Assembly: GCA_035491935.1 (NCBI GenBank)
Contig: DATJJW010000253.1
Span: 1-11,465, forward strand
Length of the DNA stretch: 11,465 nucleotides
From: DATJJW01 sp035491935
GTDB taxonomy: Bacteria > Pseudomonadota > Alphaproteobacteria > ATCC43930 > CGMCC-115725
Direction: 5' to 3'
Shown here in pieces: positions 5,925-11,465 of this stretch. Made by a program: the position numbers and the translations under genes. Each line of letters opens with the position of its first letter. The stretch's first letter is position 1. The notes under the pieces are model-generated. The model was not told where the DNA came from, searched no databases, and was given only the letters and a program-made list of their open reading frames with translations.

Positions 5925-6674
5925 TCAGATCACCTTTGCTTCGGTCTTGAGGGCCTGGACCAGTTCGGCGACCGAGCCCAGCTTGCGGCCGGCCGACCGC
6001 GTGGGCGGCGATGCCACCTTAAGCGTGGTGAGCCTTGGTGCCGGATCGACGCCGAGATCGGCGGGCGTGATCGTCTCCAGCGGCTTCTTCTTGGCCTTCA
6101 TGATGTTGGGCAGGCTGGCATAGCGCGGCTCGTTGAGGCGCAGATCGGTGGTCACCACCGCCGGCAACGTCAGCGCCAGGGTTTCGAGGCCGCCATCGAT
6201 CTCGCGGGTGACCGTGGCCTCATTGCCCGAGATGTCCAGCTTGCTGGCGAATGTCGCCTGTGGCCAGCCCAGAAGCGCCGCCAGCATCTGGCCAGTGGCG
6301 TTCATGTCGTCGTCGATCGCCTGCTTGCCCATGACGACCAGGCTCGGCTGCTCCTTGTCGACCAGCGCCTTCAACAGCTTGGCGACGGCCAGCGGCTGCA
6401 GCTCGACATCCGTCTGCACCAGGATCGCCCGGTCGGCGCCCATCGCCATGGCGGTGCGCAGGGTCTCCTGGCATTGGGCCAGGCCCAGGGAAACGGCGAC
6501 AATCTCCTTGGCGATGCCCTTCTCCTTCAACCGCACCGCCTCTTCCACCGCGATCTCGTCGAACGGGTTCATCGACATCTTGACGCCGGAGGTTTCGACG
6601 CCCGAGCCATCGGGCTTGACCCGGACCTTGACGTTGTAATCGACGACACGCTTCACAGGGACGAGCAGCTTCAT
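5925..6674 (-). CDS. etfB: Electron transfer flavoprotein beta subunit
   Basis: EtfB is the AMP-binding partner of EtfA. The 249 residues start with VPVKRVVDYN (5-14) and include MNPFDEIAVEEAVRLKE (35-51) and GKQAIDDDMNATGQMLAAL (116-134). LRLNEPRYASLPNIMKAKKK (178-197) is the recognition loop that docks onto partner dehydrogenases; its match to the mitochondrial loop marks this as a group I, non-bifurcating ETF. The start is supported by GGAGG five bases upstream. It is first in a two-gene etfB-etfA operon with its own promoter. Physiologically it should serve fatty-acid and branched-chain amino-acid oxidation; a role with the neighbouring GlcD-type dehydrogenase is possible but unproven. 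Confidence 0.96.
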   Translation of the reverse strand: MKLLVPVKRVVDYNVKVRVKPDGSGVETSGVKMSMNPFDEIAVEEAVRLKEKGIAKEIVAVSLGLAQCQETLRTAMAMGADRAILVQTDVELQPLAVAKLLKALVDKEQPSLVVMGKQAIDDDMNATGQMLAALLGWPQATFASKLDISGNEATVTREIDGGLETLALTLPAVVTTDLRLNEPRYASLPNIMKAKKKPLETITPADLGVDPAPRLTTLKVASPPTRSAGRKLGSVAELVQALKTEAKVI

Positions 6675-6705
6675 CCTGGCCTCCAGGAACGACGGTTAGG
6701 GCGGT

Positions 6706-6735
6706 TTTATAGGCGACGGGACGAAGGTGCGGCAA
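6706..6735 (-). promoter_or_regulatory. Probable housekeeping-type promoter of etfBA
   Basis: On the minus strand TTGCCG (6735-6730) and TATAAA (6711-6706) are separated by 18 bases, matching 4 of 6 and 5 of 6 bases of the sigma-70 consensus. Transcription would begin near 6699, giving a leader of about 25 bases before the etfB ATG at 6674. The site lies after the terminator of the upstream permease gene, as an independent promoter should. Confidence 0.5.
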
Positions 6736-6749
6736 GCCATGCAACCGAT

Positions 6750-6776
6750 AAAAAGGGCGGCAGGATCACTCCCGCC
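6750..6776 (-). terminator. Rho-independent terminator downstream of the lactate/glycolate permease gene
   Basis: On the minus strand GGCGG (6776-6772) pairs with CCGCC (6760-6756). After one mismatch, two more pairs extend the stem toward a GATCA loop. Five T residues (6754-6750) follow shortly. It sits 50 bases past the permease stop and closes the glc-permease unit before the etfBA promoter. Confidence 0.75.
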
Positions 6777-6778
6777 AC

Positions 6779-6805
6779 CCTGTCTTGTCAGATGACCTGT
6801 CTTGT
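6779..6805. repeat. Short direct repeat after the permease gene
   Basis: CCTGTCTTGT occurs twice, at 6779-6788 and 6796-6805, with a 17-base period. It lies between the permease stop and its terminator. It may be no more than a chance or slippage duplication. Confidence 0.6.
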
Positions 6806-6825
6806 TGGATGAAGCGGCCCGTGGA

Positions 6826-8460
6826 TTAGGACGGGATCATCCAATGGAAGACGTATTGCTGCAGCAACACGATGATCGCCAGGATGATCGTCATGATGAT
6901 GCTGTGCTTGAAGGTCTTGGAGAAGACCACGCCTTCCTGACCCTTGAGGTCTGTGACCGAGACGCCCGTCGCGATGTTCTGCGGCGAGATCATCTTGCCC
7001 ATGACGCCGCCCGAGGAGTTGGTGGCGGCGATCAGGATCGGGTTGAGGTTGAGCTGGTGTGCCGCCACGACCTGCAAATTGCCGAACAGCGCGTTACCCG
7101 AGGTATCGCTGCCCGACAGGAACACGGCGACCCAGCCCAGGAAGGCCGAGACGATCGGGAAGAACAGGCCCACGCTCGCGGCGGCAAGGCCCAGCGTGTA
7201 ATTCATGCCCGAATAGTTCATGAGATAGGCCACGCCGAGGATCAGCGCCACGGTGACGATGGCGATCCAAGCCTGCTTGAAGGTCGCCCCGACCGCCGTG
7301 AAGAAGCCACCGACGCCAATGCCGGTCCACAACCCCACGATGATCGCCGAGACCAGGATCGCCGTGCCTGTCGCCAGCGGCTGGAAGTCCCAGACGGCGG
7401 CATAGGGCGCATTATTGTAGAGCGTGATCGCAATCGCCTTGTCGAGGCCCGGCCATGGGATCTTGAGATCGCCGATCAGGAAGATCTTGAACACCGTCCA
7501 GATAATGACGACGACCGAGACGACGATCCACGGCATCCAGCCCTGCCAGGTTGGCACATGGCGGCTTTCCACCGAGGCACCGACCCTGGCCGCGACCTCG
7601 TCCGCCGCCTGGCTGCTGATATTGAGCGCGTAGGCCGGATCGTGCGCCGGCCGCCACATGGTCAGGAAGGAGACGGTGACGATCAGCGAGACCAGCGACG
7701 ACAGCACGTCGGTCAACGCGTAGTTGATGTAGTTGGAGACGATGAACTGGGTGAGCGCGAAGCTGCCGCCGGCGACGAGCAGGACCGGGAACAATGCCTT
7801 GACCGATTTGCGCCCGCCATAGAAGGCCATGACGTAGAACGGCAGGATGAGGGCGATGATGGGCAGCTGGCGGCCGACCATCTGGCCGAGCGCGATATCC
7901 GACTGATGGGTGACGACGCCGAGCACGGTGATCGGCACGCCCAGCGCGCCGAAGGCGACCGGCGCAGTATTGAAGATCAGCGTGAAGGTCAGCGCCTCCA
8001 GGGGCGCGAATCCGACCATGATCAGGAGCGCGCTGGTGATGGCAACCGGCGTGCCGAAGCCGGCAATGCCTTCGAGCAACGCACCGAAGCAGAAGCCGAT
8101 GACGACCAGCACGATGCGCCGGTCATTGGGCATATGTTCGAGGATCCAACGGCGGAAGGCGTCGAAACGACCGGTTGCCAGGGCAATGTTGTAGAGCAGC
8201 AGTGCGTTGAACACGATCCACATGACCGGCCACAGCGCGAACACCATGCCGGCCACGGTCGCGTTGAAAGCCAGGCCCGTGGGCATCTGCCAGACGCCGA
8301 TCGCGATGATCAGCGCCACGATCAGGCCGGCCAATGAGGCCTGCCAGGCGGGACGACGCACCACGCCGAGCAGGACGATGACAGTGAGGATGGGTAAGGC
8401 TGCGATGAGGAAGGATAGAAACAGATTACCGCCGACAGGCGTCAGTAATTGATGAAACAT
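6826..8460 (-). CDS. lctP: LctP-family L-lactate/D-lactate/glycolate permease
   Basis: This inner-membrane proton-coupled transporter of short 2-hydroxy acids has 544 residues (E. coli LldP 551, GlcA 560). About a dozen hydrophobic helices are visible, beginning near residues 14-32. Family signatures include GFCFGALLEGIAGFGTPVAI (122-141), APVAFGALGVPITVLG, GWVAVFLSGSDTSGNALFG (442-460) and NSSGGVMGKMISPQNIATG (481-499). The family cannot be assigned to one substrate by sequence: LldP and GlcA both carry lactate and glycolate. Its place 63 bases after glcF, in the same direction and with no terminator between, argues for uptake of the GlcDEF substrate. The start at 8460 has AGGGGG seven bases upstream. 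The polytopic core is complete. Confidence 0.94.
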   Translation of the reverse strand: MFHQLLTPVGGNLFLSFLIAALPILTVIVLLGVVRRPAWQASLAGLIVALIIAIGVWQMPTGLAFNATVAGMVFALWPVMWIVFNALLLYNIALATGRFDAFRRWILEHMPNDRRIVLVVIGFCFGALLEGIAGFGTPVAITSALLIMVGFAPLEALTFTLIFNTAPVAFGALGVPITVLGVVTHQSDIALGQMVGRQLPIIALILPFYVMAFYGGRKSVKALFPVLLVAGGSFALTQFIVSNYINYALTDVLSSLVSLIVTVSFLTMWRPAHDPAYALNISSQAADEVAARVGASVESRHVPTWQGWMPWIVVSVVVIIWTVFKIFLIGDLKIPWPGLDKAIAITLYNNAPYAAVWDFQPLATGTAILVSAIIVGLWTGIGVGGFFTAVGATFKQAWIAIVTVALILGVAYLMNYSGMNYTLGLAAASVGLFFPIVSAFLGWVAVFLSGSDTSGNALFGNLQVVAAHQLNLNPILIAATNSSGGVMGKMISPQNIATGVSVTDLKGQEGVVFSKTFKHSIIMTIILAIIVLLQQYVFHWMIPS

Positions 8461-8523
8461 GCGCTGGCCCCCTGTTGATTTTTTATTGGGATAGACGAAA
8501 CGCGTTTGTGTTTTTTAGCACGT
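8461..8523. promoter_or_regulatory. AT-rich spacer with 10-bp palindrome between glcF and the permease gene
   Basis: This 63-base gap is clearly richer in A/T than its surroundings, with runs of six T at 8479-8484 and 8511-8516. It contains a perfect palindrome, AAACGCGTTT, at 8498-8507. The palindrome could bind a regulator, or the AT-rich stretch could hold an internal promoter or be an unstructured leader that helps translation of the membrane protein. No convincing -35/-10 pair was identified. Confidence 0.35.
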
Positions 8524-9849
8524 TTAATGCAGCTTGCCGAGTACCTCTGGTTTAGGTCCCCCAGTAGCCCAATCGAGCAGTTCCACGGTGTGGACAACGG
8601 GAAGGGCCGTTCCATTCCCGATTTGGGTGAGGCAGCCGATATTTCCCGCCGCCACGGCAACTGGCTGGATTCGCTCGATATTCCGGACCTTCAAGTCGCG
8701 CAGGGCGGTCGCCATCTCCGGTTGCATGATGTTGTAGGTTCCTGCCGAACCGCAGCAGAGATGGCCGTCGGGAATATCGGCCACCTGGAACCCGGCGGCC
8801 TCCAGCAGGGCCTTGGGCTGGGTCCTGACCTGCTGGCCATGCTGCAGCGAACAGGCGCTGTGATAGGCGATGGGACCGGCAAGAAGACCCGGCTTCGCGG
8901 GCATAAGCCCCAACTCGCCCATCAACTCGGCGATGTCGCGGGTGCGCGCCGAAACGGCCGCGGCCTTGGCGGCGTAAGCCGCGTCATCCCGCAGCATGAA
9001 GCCGTAATCCTTGACCGTGGTGCCGCAGCCCGAGGCGTTGATGACGATGGCATCGAGCTCGCCCCGCTCGATCATCGGCGCCCAGGCATCGATATTGGCC
9101 TGCGCATAGCCATGGCTGTCCTGTCCCAGGTGATGGGTGAGCGCGCCGCAGCAGCCGCTGCCCGGCGCCACCACGACCTCGCAGCCATGACGGGTGAGCA
9201 GGCGGATCGTGGATTCGTTGATCGCGGGTGCCAGCACCTTCTGCGCACATCCGACCATCAGCGCCACGCGGGCCCGCCGCACGCCCTCGGCCAGGAACAC
9301 CTGCGGCTGGTCGGTGGGCGAGGCTGCGGGCAGCGAGGCCGGCGCCAGGCTCAGCATGGCCTTTACCCTGGACAGCAAGGTCGGATGTCCCAGCGATGTC
9401 GCCGGTTTCATCAGCCCCAGGAACGGCTTCACCAGCCTTGCCCCCAGCAGCGCCAGCCGGAACACGGCCGGCTTTGGCAGCACCAACCCCAGCACCCGGC
9501 GCAACAGCCTGTCGGGCCAAGGCCTTGAATAATGCCGCTCGATATAGACCCGGGCATGGTCGACCAGATGCATGTAATTGACGCCGGACGGACAGGTCGT
9601 CATGCAGGAAAGGCAGGAAAGGCAGCGGTCGACATGCTGCACCGTCTCCGCCGAGGGCGGCTTGCCGCTCTCCAGCATGTCCTTGATCAAATAGATGCGG
9701 CCGCGCGGGGAGTCGTTCTCGTCGCCCAGCAGGACATAGGTCGGGCACGTCGCGGTGCAGAAGCCGCAATGGACGCAGTTGCGCAGGATGCCCTCGCTGG
9801 AGGCCATATGCGGGTCACGCAGCTGTTCGGGCGTGAATTGGGTCTGCAT
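8524..9849 (-). CDS. glcF: Glycolate oxidase iron-sulfur subunit
   Basis: GlcF is the electron-transfer subunit of the membrane-associated glycolate oxidase GlcDEF. The 441-residue protein starts with two ferredoxin-type [4Fe-4S] motifs (Cys25, 28, 31, 35 and Cys76, 79, 82, 86; CVHCGFCTATCP and CLSCLSCMTTCP). Two CCG domains of the heterodisulfide-reductase type follow (Cys233-Cys234-Gly, then Cys365-Cys366-Gly), with supporting Cys201, Cys275, Cys333 and Cys406. All cluster-binding residues are intact, so it should pass electrons from the flavin subunits onward to the respiratory chain. The start lies three bases past the glcE stop, with little independent ribosome-binding sequence, suggesting coupled translation. 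Confidence 0.95.
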   Translation of the reverse strand: MQTQFTPEQLRDPHMASSEGILRNCVHCGFCTATCPTYVLLGDENDSPRGRIYLIKDMLESGKPPSAETVQHVDRCLSCLSCMTTCPSGVNYMHLVDHARVYIERHYSRPWPDRLLRRVLGLVLPKPAVFRLALLGARLVKPFLGLMKPATSLGHPTLLSRVKAMLSLAPASLPAASPTDQPQVFLAEGVRRARVALMVGCAQKVLAPAINESTIRLLTRHGCEVVVAPGSGCCGALTHHLGQDSHGYAQANIDAWAPMIERGELDAIVINASGCGTTVKDYGFMLRDDAAYAAKAAAVSARTRDIAELMGELGLMPAKPGLLAGPIAYHSACSLQHGQQVRTQPKALLEAAGFQVADIPDGHLCCGSAGTYNIMQPEMATALRDLKVRNIERIQPVAVAAGNIGCLTQIGNGTALPVVHTVELLDWATGGPKPEVLGKLH

Positions 9850-9852
9850 GGT

Positions 9853-11097
9853 CTAGAGGCCCCGCTGCATGCGGCCGGGATTGAGGATGCCCAGCGGGTC
9901 GAAGCCCTGCTTGACCCGGGCATGGAGCGCATCGAGCGCCGCCGGCACCGGCTGGAACGGCTGCACTTCCTCACGTAACGGCGACGGTGCCCGCATCAGC
10001 GTCGCATGGCCGCCATATCGCGCGACCGCATCGCGGATCGGCCCGGCCGCCCCGCCCGGCGCATCCGTCGCCAGCCAAAGCAGCCCGCCGGCCCAGTCGT
10101 AGAAGTGATCCACGGCCCCGGCTGCCTCGGCGACAGCGGCGGCTTGGCTCGGTGCGGTGCAGATGCGCCACAGCGCCGTGTCCGGCGACAATGACGGCAA
10201 CAGGCAGCCGCCCCGGCCGACATCCTGCCAGAAGGCCAGGCTGTCGGCGTGGCTGAGATAGAGCGGCTCCGCACCCGCGCGCCGCAGCAGCGCCTCGACC
10301 TCGCCCCGGCGGAATTCGACCGACGGCACCGGCCCTTCCAGCCGCAGCGCGGTCACGGCGCGGCCGGCTTGCGCCGTCGCCGCCACTGCCACCGCCGCCA
10401 CCGCCGCCACTGCCGAGCGCGCCGCGGCTGCGGCCGGCAGATGCGCCGCCGCCGTCACCTCGTTCGGGCCATTCAATGCCTCGGCCAGGAGGGCCAGTGC
10501 CGCACGATCGTCGAGCCCCGAGGCCGCAAGCGTGCAGGAGGTTTCGGGCCTCGGCAGCACCTTGACCGTAATCTCGGTCAGCACGGTGAGCGTGCCCATG
10601 GAGCCCGCCATCAGCTTGCAGAGGTCGTAGCCGGTGACGTTCTTCACGACCTTGGCCCCGGCCTTGTAGGCCTCGCCACGCCCATTGATGCCGGCGAAGC
10701 CCAGGAAATGATCGCGCGCCGCCCCGGCGGTCAGGCGCCGGGGCCCGGCGATATTGCAGGCGATGACACCACCGATCGTGGGGCCAGCGCCAATATCGCC
10801 CGCGAGCAGCCCCTGCCAGCCATGGGGCTCGAAGGCCAGCATCTGGTCGTGCTCGTCCAGCAGCCGGGCGATCTCGGATAGCGGCGTGCCGGCGCGCGCG
10901 GTCAGGAACAGCTCCGACGGCTCGTACTCCAGAATGCCGGCAAGACCGGAGAGGTCGAGCCCATGGGCCGCCTCGACGGCATAGCCCAATCCGGCCTTGC
11001 TGCCGGCGCCCTTGATCGCGAGCGGCACCTTGTCCTGGGCCGCCCAGGCGACGATGTCGCGCGCCTCATCCTGGTCGCCCGGTCGGAAGAACTGCAT
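9853..11097 (-). CDS. glcE: Glycolate oxidase FAD-binding subunit GlcE
   Basis: GlcE is the second flavin-type subunit of glycolate oxidase. The 414-residue protein has a PCMH-type FAD domain: VPLAIKGAGSKAGLG (24-38), LTARAGTPLSEIARLL (65-80), FEPHGW (89-94), AGPTIGGVIACNIAGPRR (104-121) and KNVTGYDLCKLMAGSMGTL (152-170). The C-terminus ends in LHARVKQGFDPLGILNPGRM (391-410), conserved in the family. It is longer than E. coli GlcE (about 350 residues), partly because of an Ala/Val-rich tract at about 221-249 encoded by a GCC-rich tandem repeat. It lies 30 bases after glcD and 3 bases before glcF. The ribosome-binding site is weak. Confidence 0.94.
   Translation of the reverse strand: MQFFRPGDQDEARDIVAWAAQDKVPLAIKGAGSKAGLGYAVEAAHGLDLSGLAGILEYEPSELFLTARAGTPLSEIARLLDEHDQMLAFEPHGWQGLLAGDIGAGPTIGGVIACNIAGPRRLTAGAARDHFLGFAGINGRGEAYKAGAKVVKNVTGYDLCKLMAGSMGTLTVLTEITVKVLPRPETSCTLAASGLDDRAALALLAEALNGPNEVTAAAHLPAAAAARSAVAAVAAVAVAATAQAGRAVTALRLEGPVPSVEFRRGEVEALLRRAGAEPLYLSHADSLAFWQDVGRGGCLLPSLSPDTALWRICTAPSQAAAVAEAAGAVDHFYDWAGGLLWLATDAPGGAAGPIRDAVARYGGHATLMRAPSPLREEVQPFQPVPAALDALHARVKQGFDPLGILNPGRMQRGL
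10379..10414. repeat. GCC-rich imperfect tandem repeat within glcE
   Basis: Copies of the nine-base unit GCCGCCACY (10379-10387, 10394-10402, 10403-10411) with a shortened copy between form a trinucleotide-periodic tract. On the coding strand it reads as alternating Ala and Val (residues about 229-240). Because the unit is a multiple of three, gain or loss of copies would keep the frame. Confidence 0.75.
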
Positions 11098-11127
11098 GAA
11101 AAGGCTATCCCATCAAAAACGGGCCCG

Positions 11128-11465
11128 TCAAAACCGGGGAAGTTCGGGAAAACGGGTCTGACCGGCATGGACATGCACGCGCCCCAGCTCGGCACAGCGG
11201 CAAAGCTGCGGGAAGACCTTGCCGGGGTTGAGCAGGGCCGAGCCGTCGAAGGCGCATTTCAGCCGCTGCTGTTGCGCCAGATCATCCGGCCCGAACATCG
11301 TATCCATCAGATCGCGCTTCTCGACGCCGACGCCGTGCTCGCCGGTCAGCACGCCGCCGACCTCCACGCACAGCTTCAAGATGTCGGCGCCAAAGGCTTC
11401 GGCGCGGTCGAGCTCGCCCGGTCTGTTAGCGTCGTACAGGATCAGTGGGTGCAGATTGCCGTCGC
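11128..11465 (-). CDS. glcD: Glycolate oxidase FAD-linked catalytic subunit GlcD, C-terminal part (5' end outside window)
   Basis: The last 111 residues of GlcD are present, open to the right edge. The fragment begins DGNLHPLILYD, the conserved block of the C-terminal domain of VAO-family 2-hydroxyacid dehydrogenases. It then reads LCVEVGGVLTGEHGVGVEKR, with the GEHGxG motif, and LLNPGKVFP, and ends in RCAELGRVHVHAG and FPELPRF, a tail seen in alphaproteobacterial GlcD. GlcD oxidises glycolate to glyoxylate and often accepts D-lactate. The TGA stop at 11130-11128 overlaps a palindrome, ACGGGCCCGT (11119-11128). Gene order glcD-glcE-glcF followed by the permease indicates one operon whose promoter lies beyond the window. 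Confidence 0.94.
   Translation of the reverse strand, partial: DGNLHPLILYDANRPGELDRAEAFGADILKLCVEVGGVLTGEHGVGVEKRDLMDTMFGPDDLAQQQRLKCAFDGSALLNPGKVFPQLCRCAELGRVHVHAGQTRFPELPRF

Noticed and set aside
5760..6812. Plus-strand frame of 350 codons across etfA and etfB
   Set aside because: It is antisense to two strongly conserved genes and spans their junction; its composition is that of a shadow frame.
6802..8337. Plus-strand open frame of 511 codons opposite the permease gene
   Set aside because: The translation is extremely rich in Asp, Arg, His and Glu, as expected from reading the antisense of a hydrophobic membrane protein. It has no domain and no ribosome-binding site.
8506..9528. Plus-strand frame of 340 codons opposite glcF
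   Set aside because: It is antisense to GlcF, whose cysteine motifs are intact; the translation is Arg/Gly/Gln-rich with no domain.

Overview
This is a GC-rich, gene-dense bacterial chromosomal window. Codon use is strongly G/C-ending, the ETF is of the mitochondrial type, the glycolate oxidase is GlcDEF, the PRC-barrel protein ends in an HDYYGVPPFW tail, and two promoters resemble the EcfG class (GGAAC-N16/17-GGTT). Together these point to an alphaproteobacterium, probably near Rhodospirillales. That placement is inferred from protein character, not from a search. No rRNA, tRNA, CRISPR array, IS element, integrase or phage gene is visible, and no gene looks foreign in composition.

Layout. 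At the left edge (1-1128, minus) is the N-terminal part of a membrane sensor with a dCache-type periplasmic domain; it has just entered a GGDEF domain when the window ends. Divergent from it is a glycerate 2-kinase (1341-2609, plus). It converges on a PRC-barrel protein (2664-3059, minus) across a hairpin that can terminate both genes. Upstream of the PRC gene lies trehalose-6-phosphate synthase otsA (3245-4690, minus) with its own terminator. Next come etfA and etfB (4991-6674, minus, one nucleotide apart), then a lactate/glycolate permease (6826-8460, minus). Last are glcF, glcE and the 3' end of glcD (8524-11465, minus), which runs off the right edge. Apart from the kinase, every gene is on the minus strand.

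Three functional themes are present. (1) Oxidation of short 2-hydroxy acids: GlcD/GlcE/GlcF oxidise glycolate (and often D-lactate), and the LctP-family permease 63 nt downstream imports the substrate. Glycerate kinase at the other end of the window catalyses the last step of glyoxylate assimilation (glycerate to 2-phosphoglycerate), but the genes between (gcl, hyi, glxR) are not here. EtfAB is a general electron carrier to the quinone pool and could also serve the GlcD-type flavoenzyme. (2) General stress response: otsA and the PRC-barrel gene each have an EcfG-like promoter with the same -10 (GGTT). (3) Signalling: a probable diguanylate cyclase.

The most interesting non-coding signal is the very short leader of the PRC-barrel gene. 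A perfect 10-bp inverted repeat and the Shine-Dalgarno sequence compete for one CCUCC segment, so two mutually exclusive RNA folds would expose or hide the ribosome-binding site. Most genes are ordinary, well-conserved families, and no clearly undescribed multi-gene system is evident.
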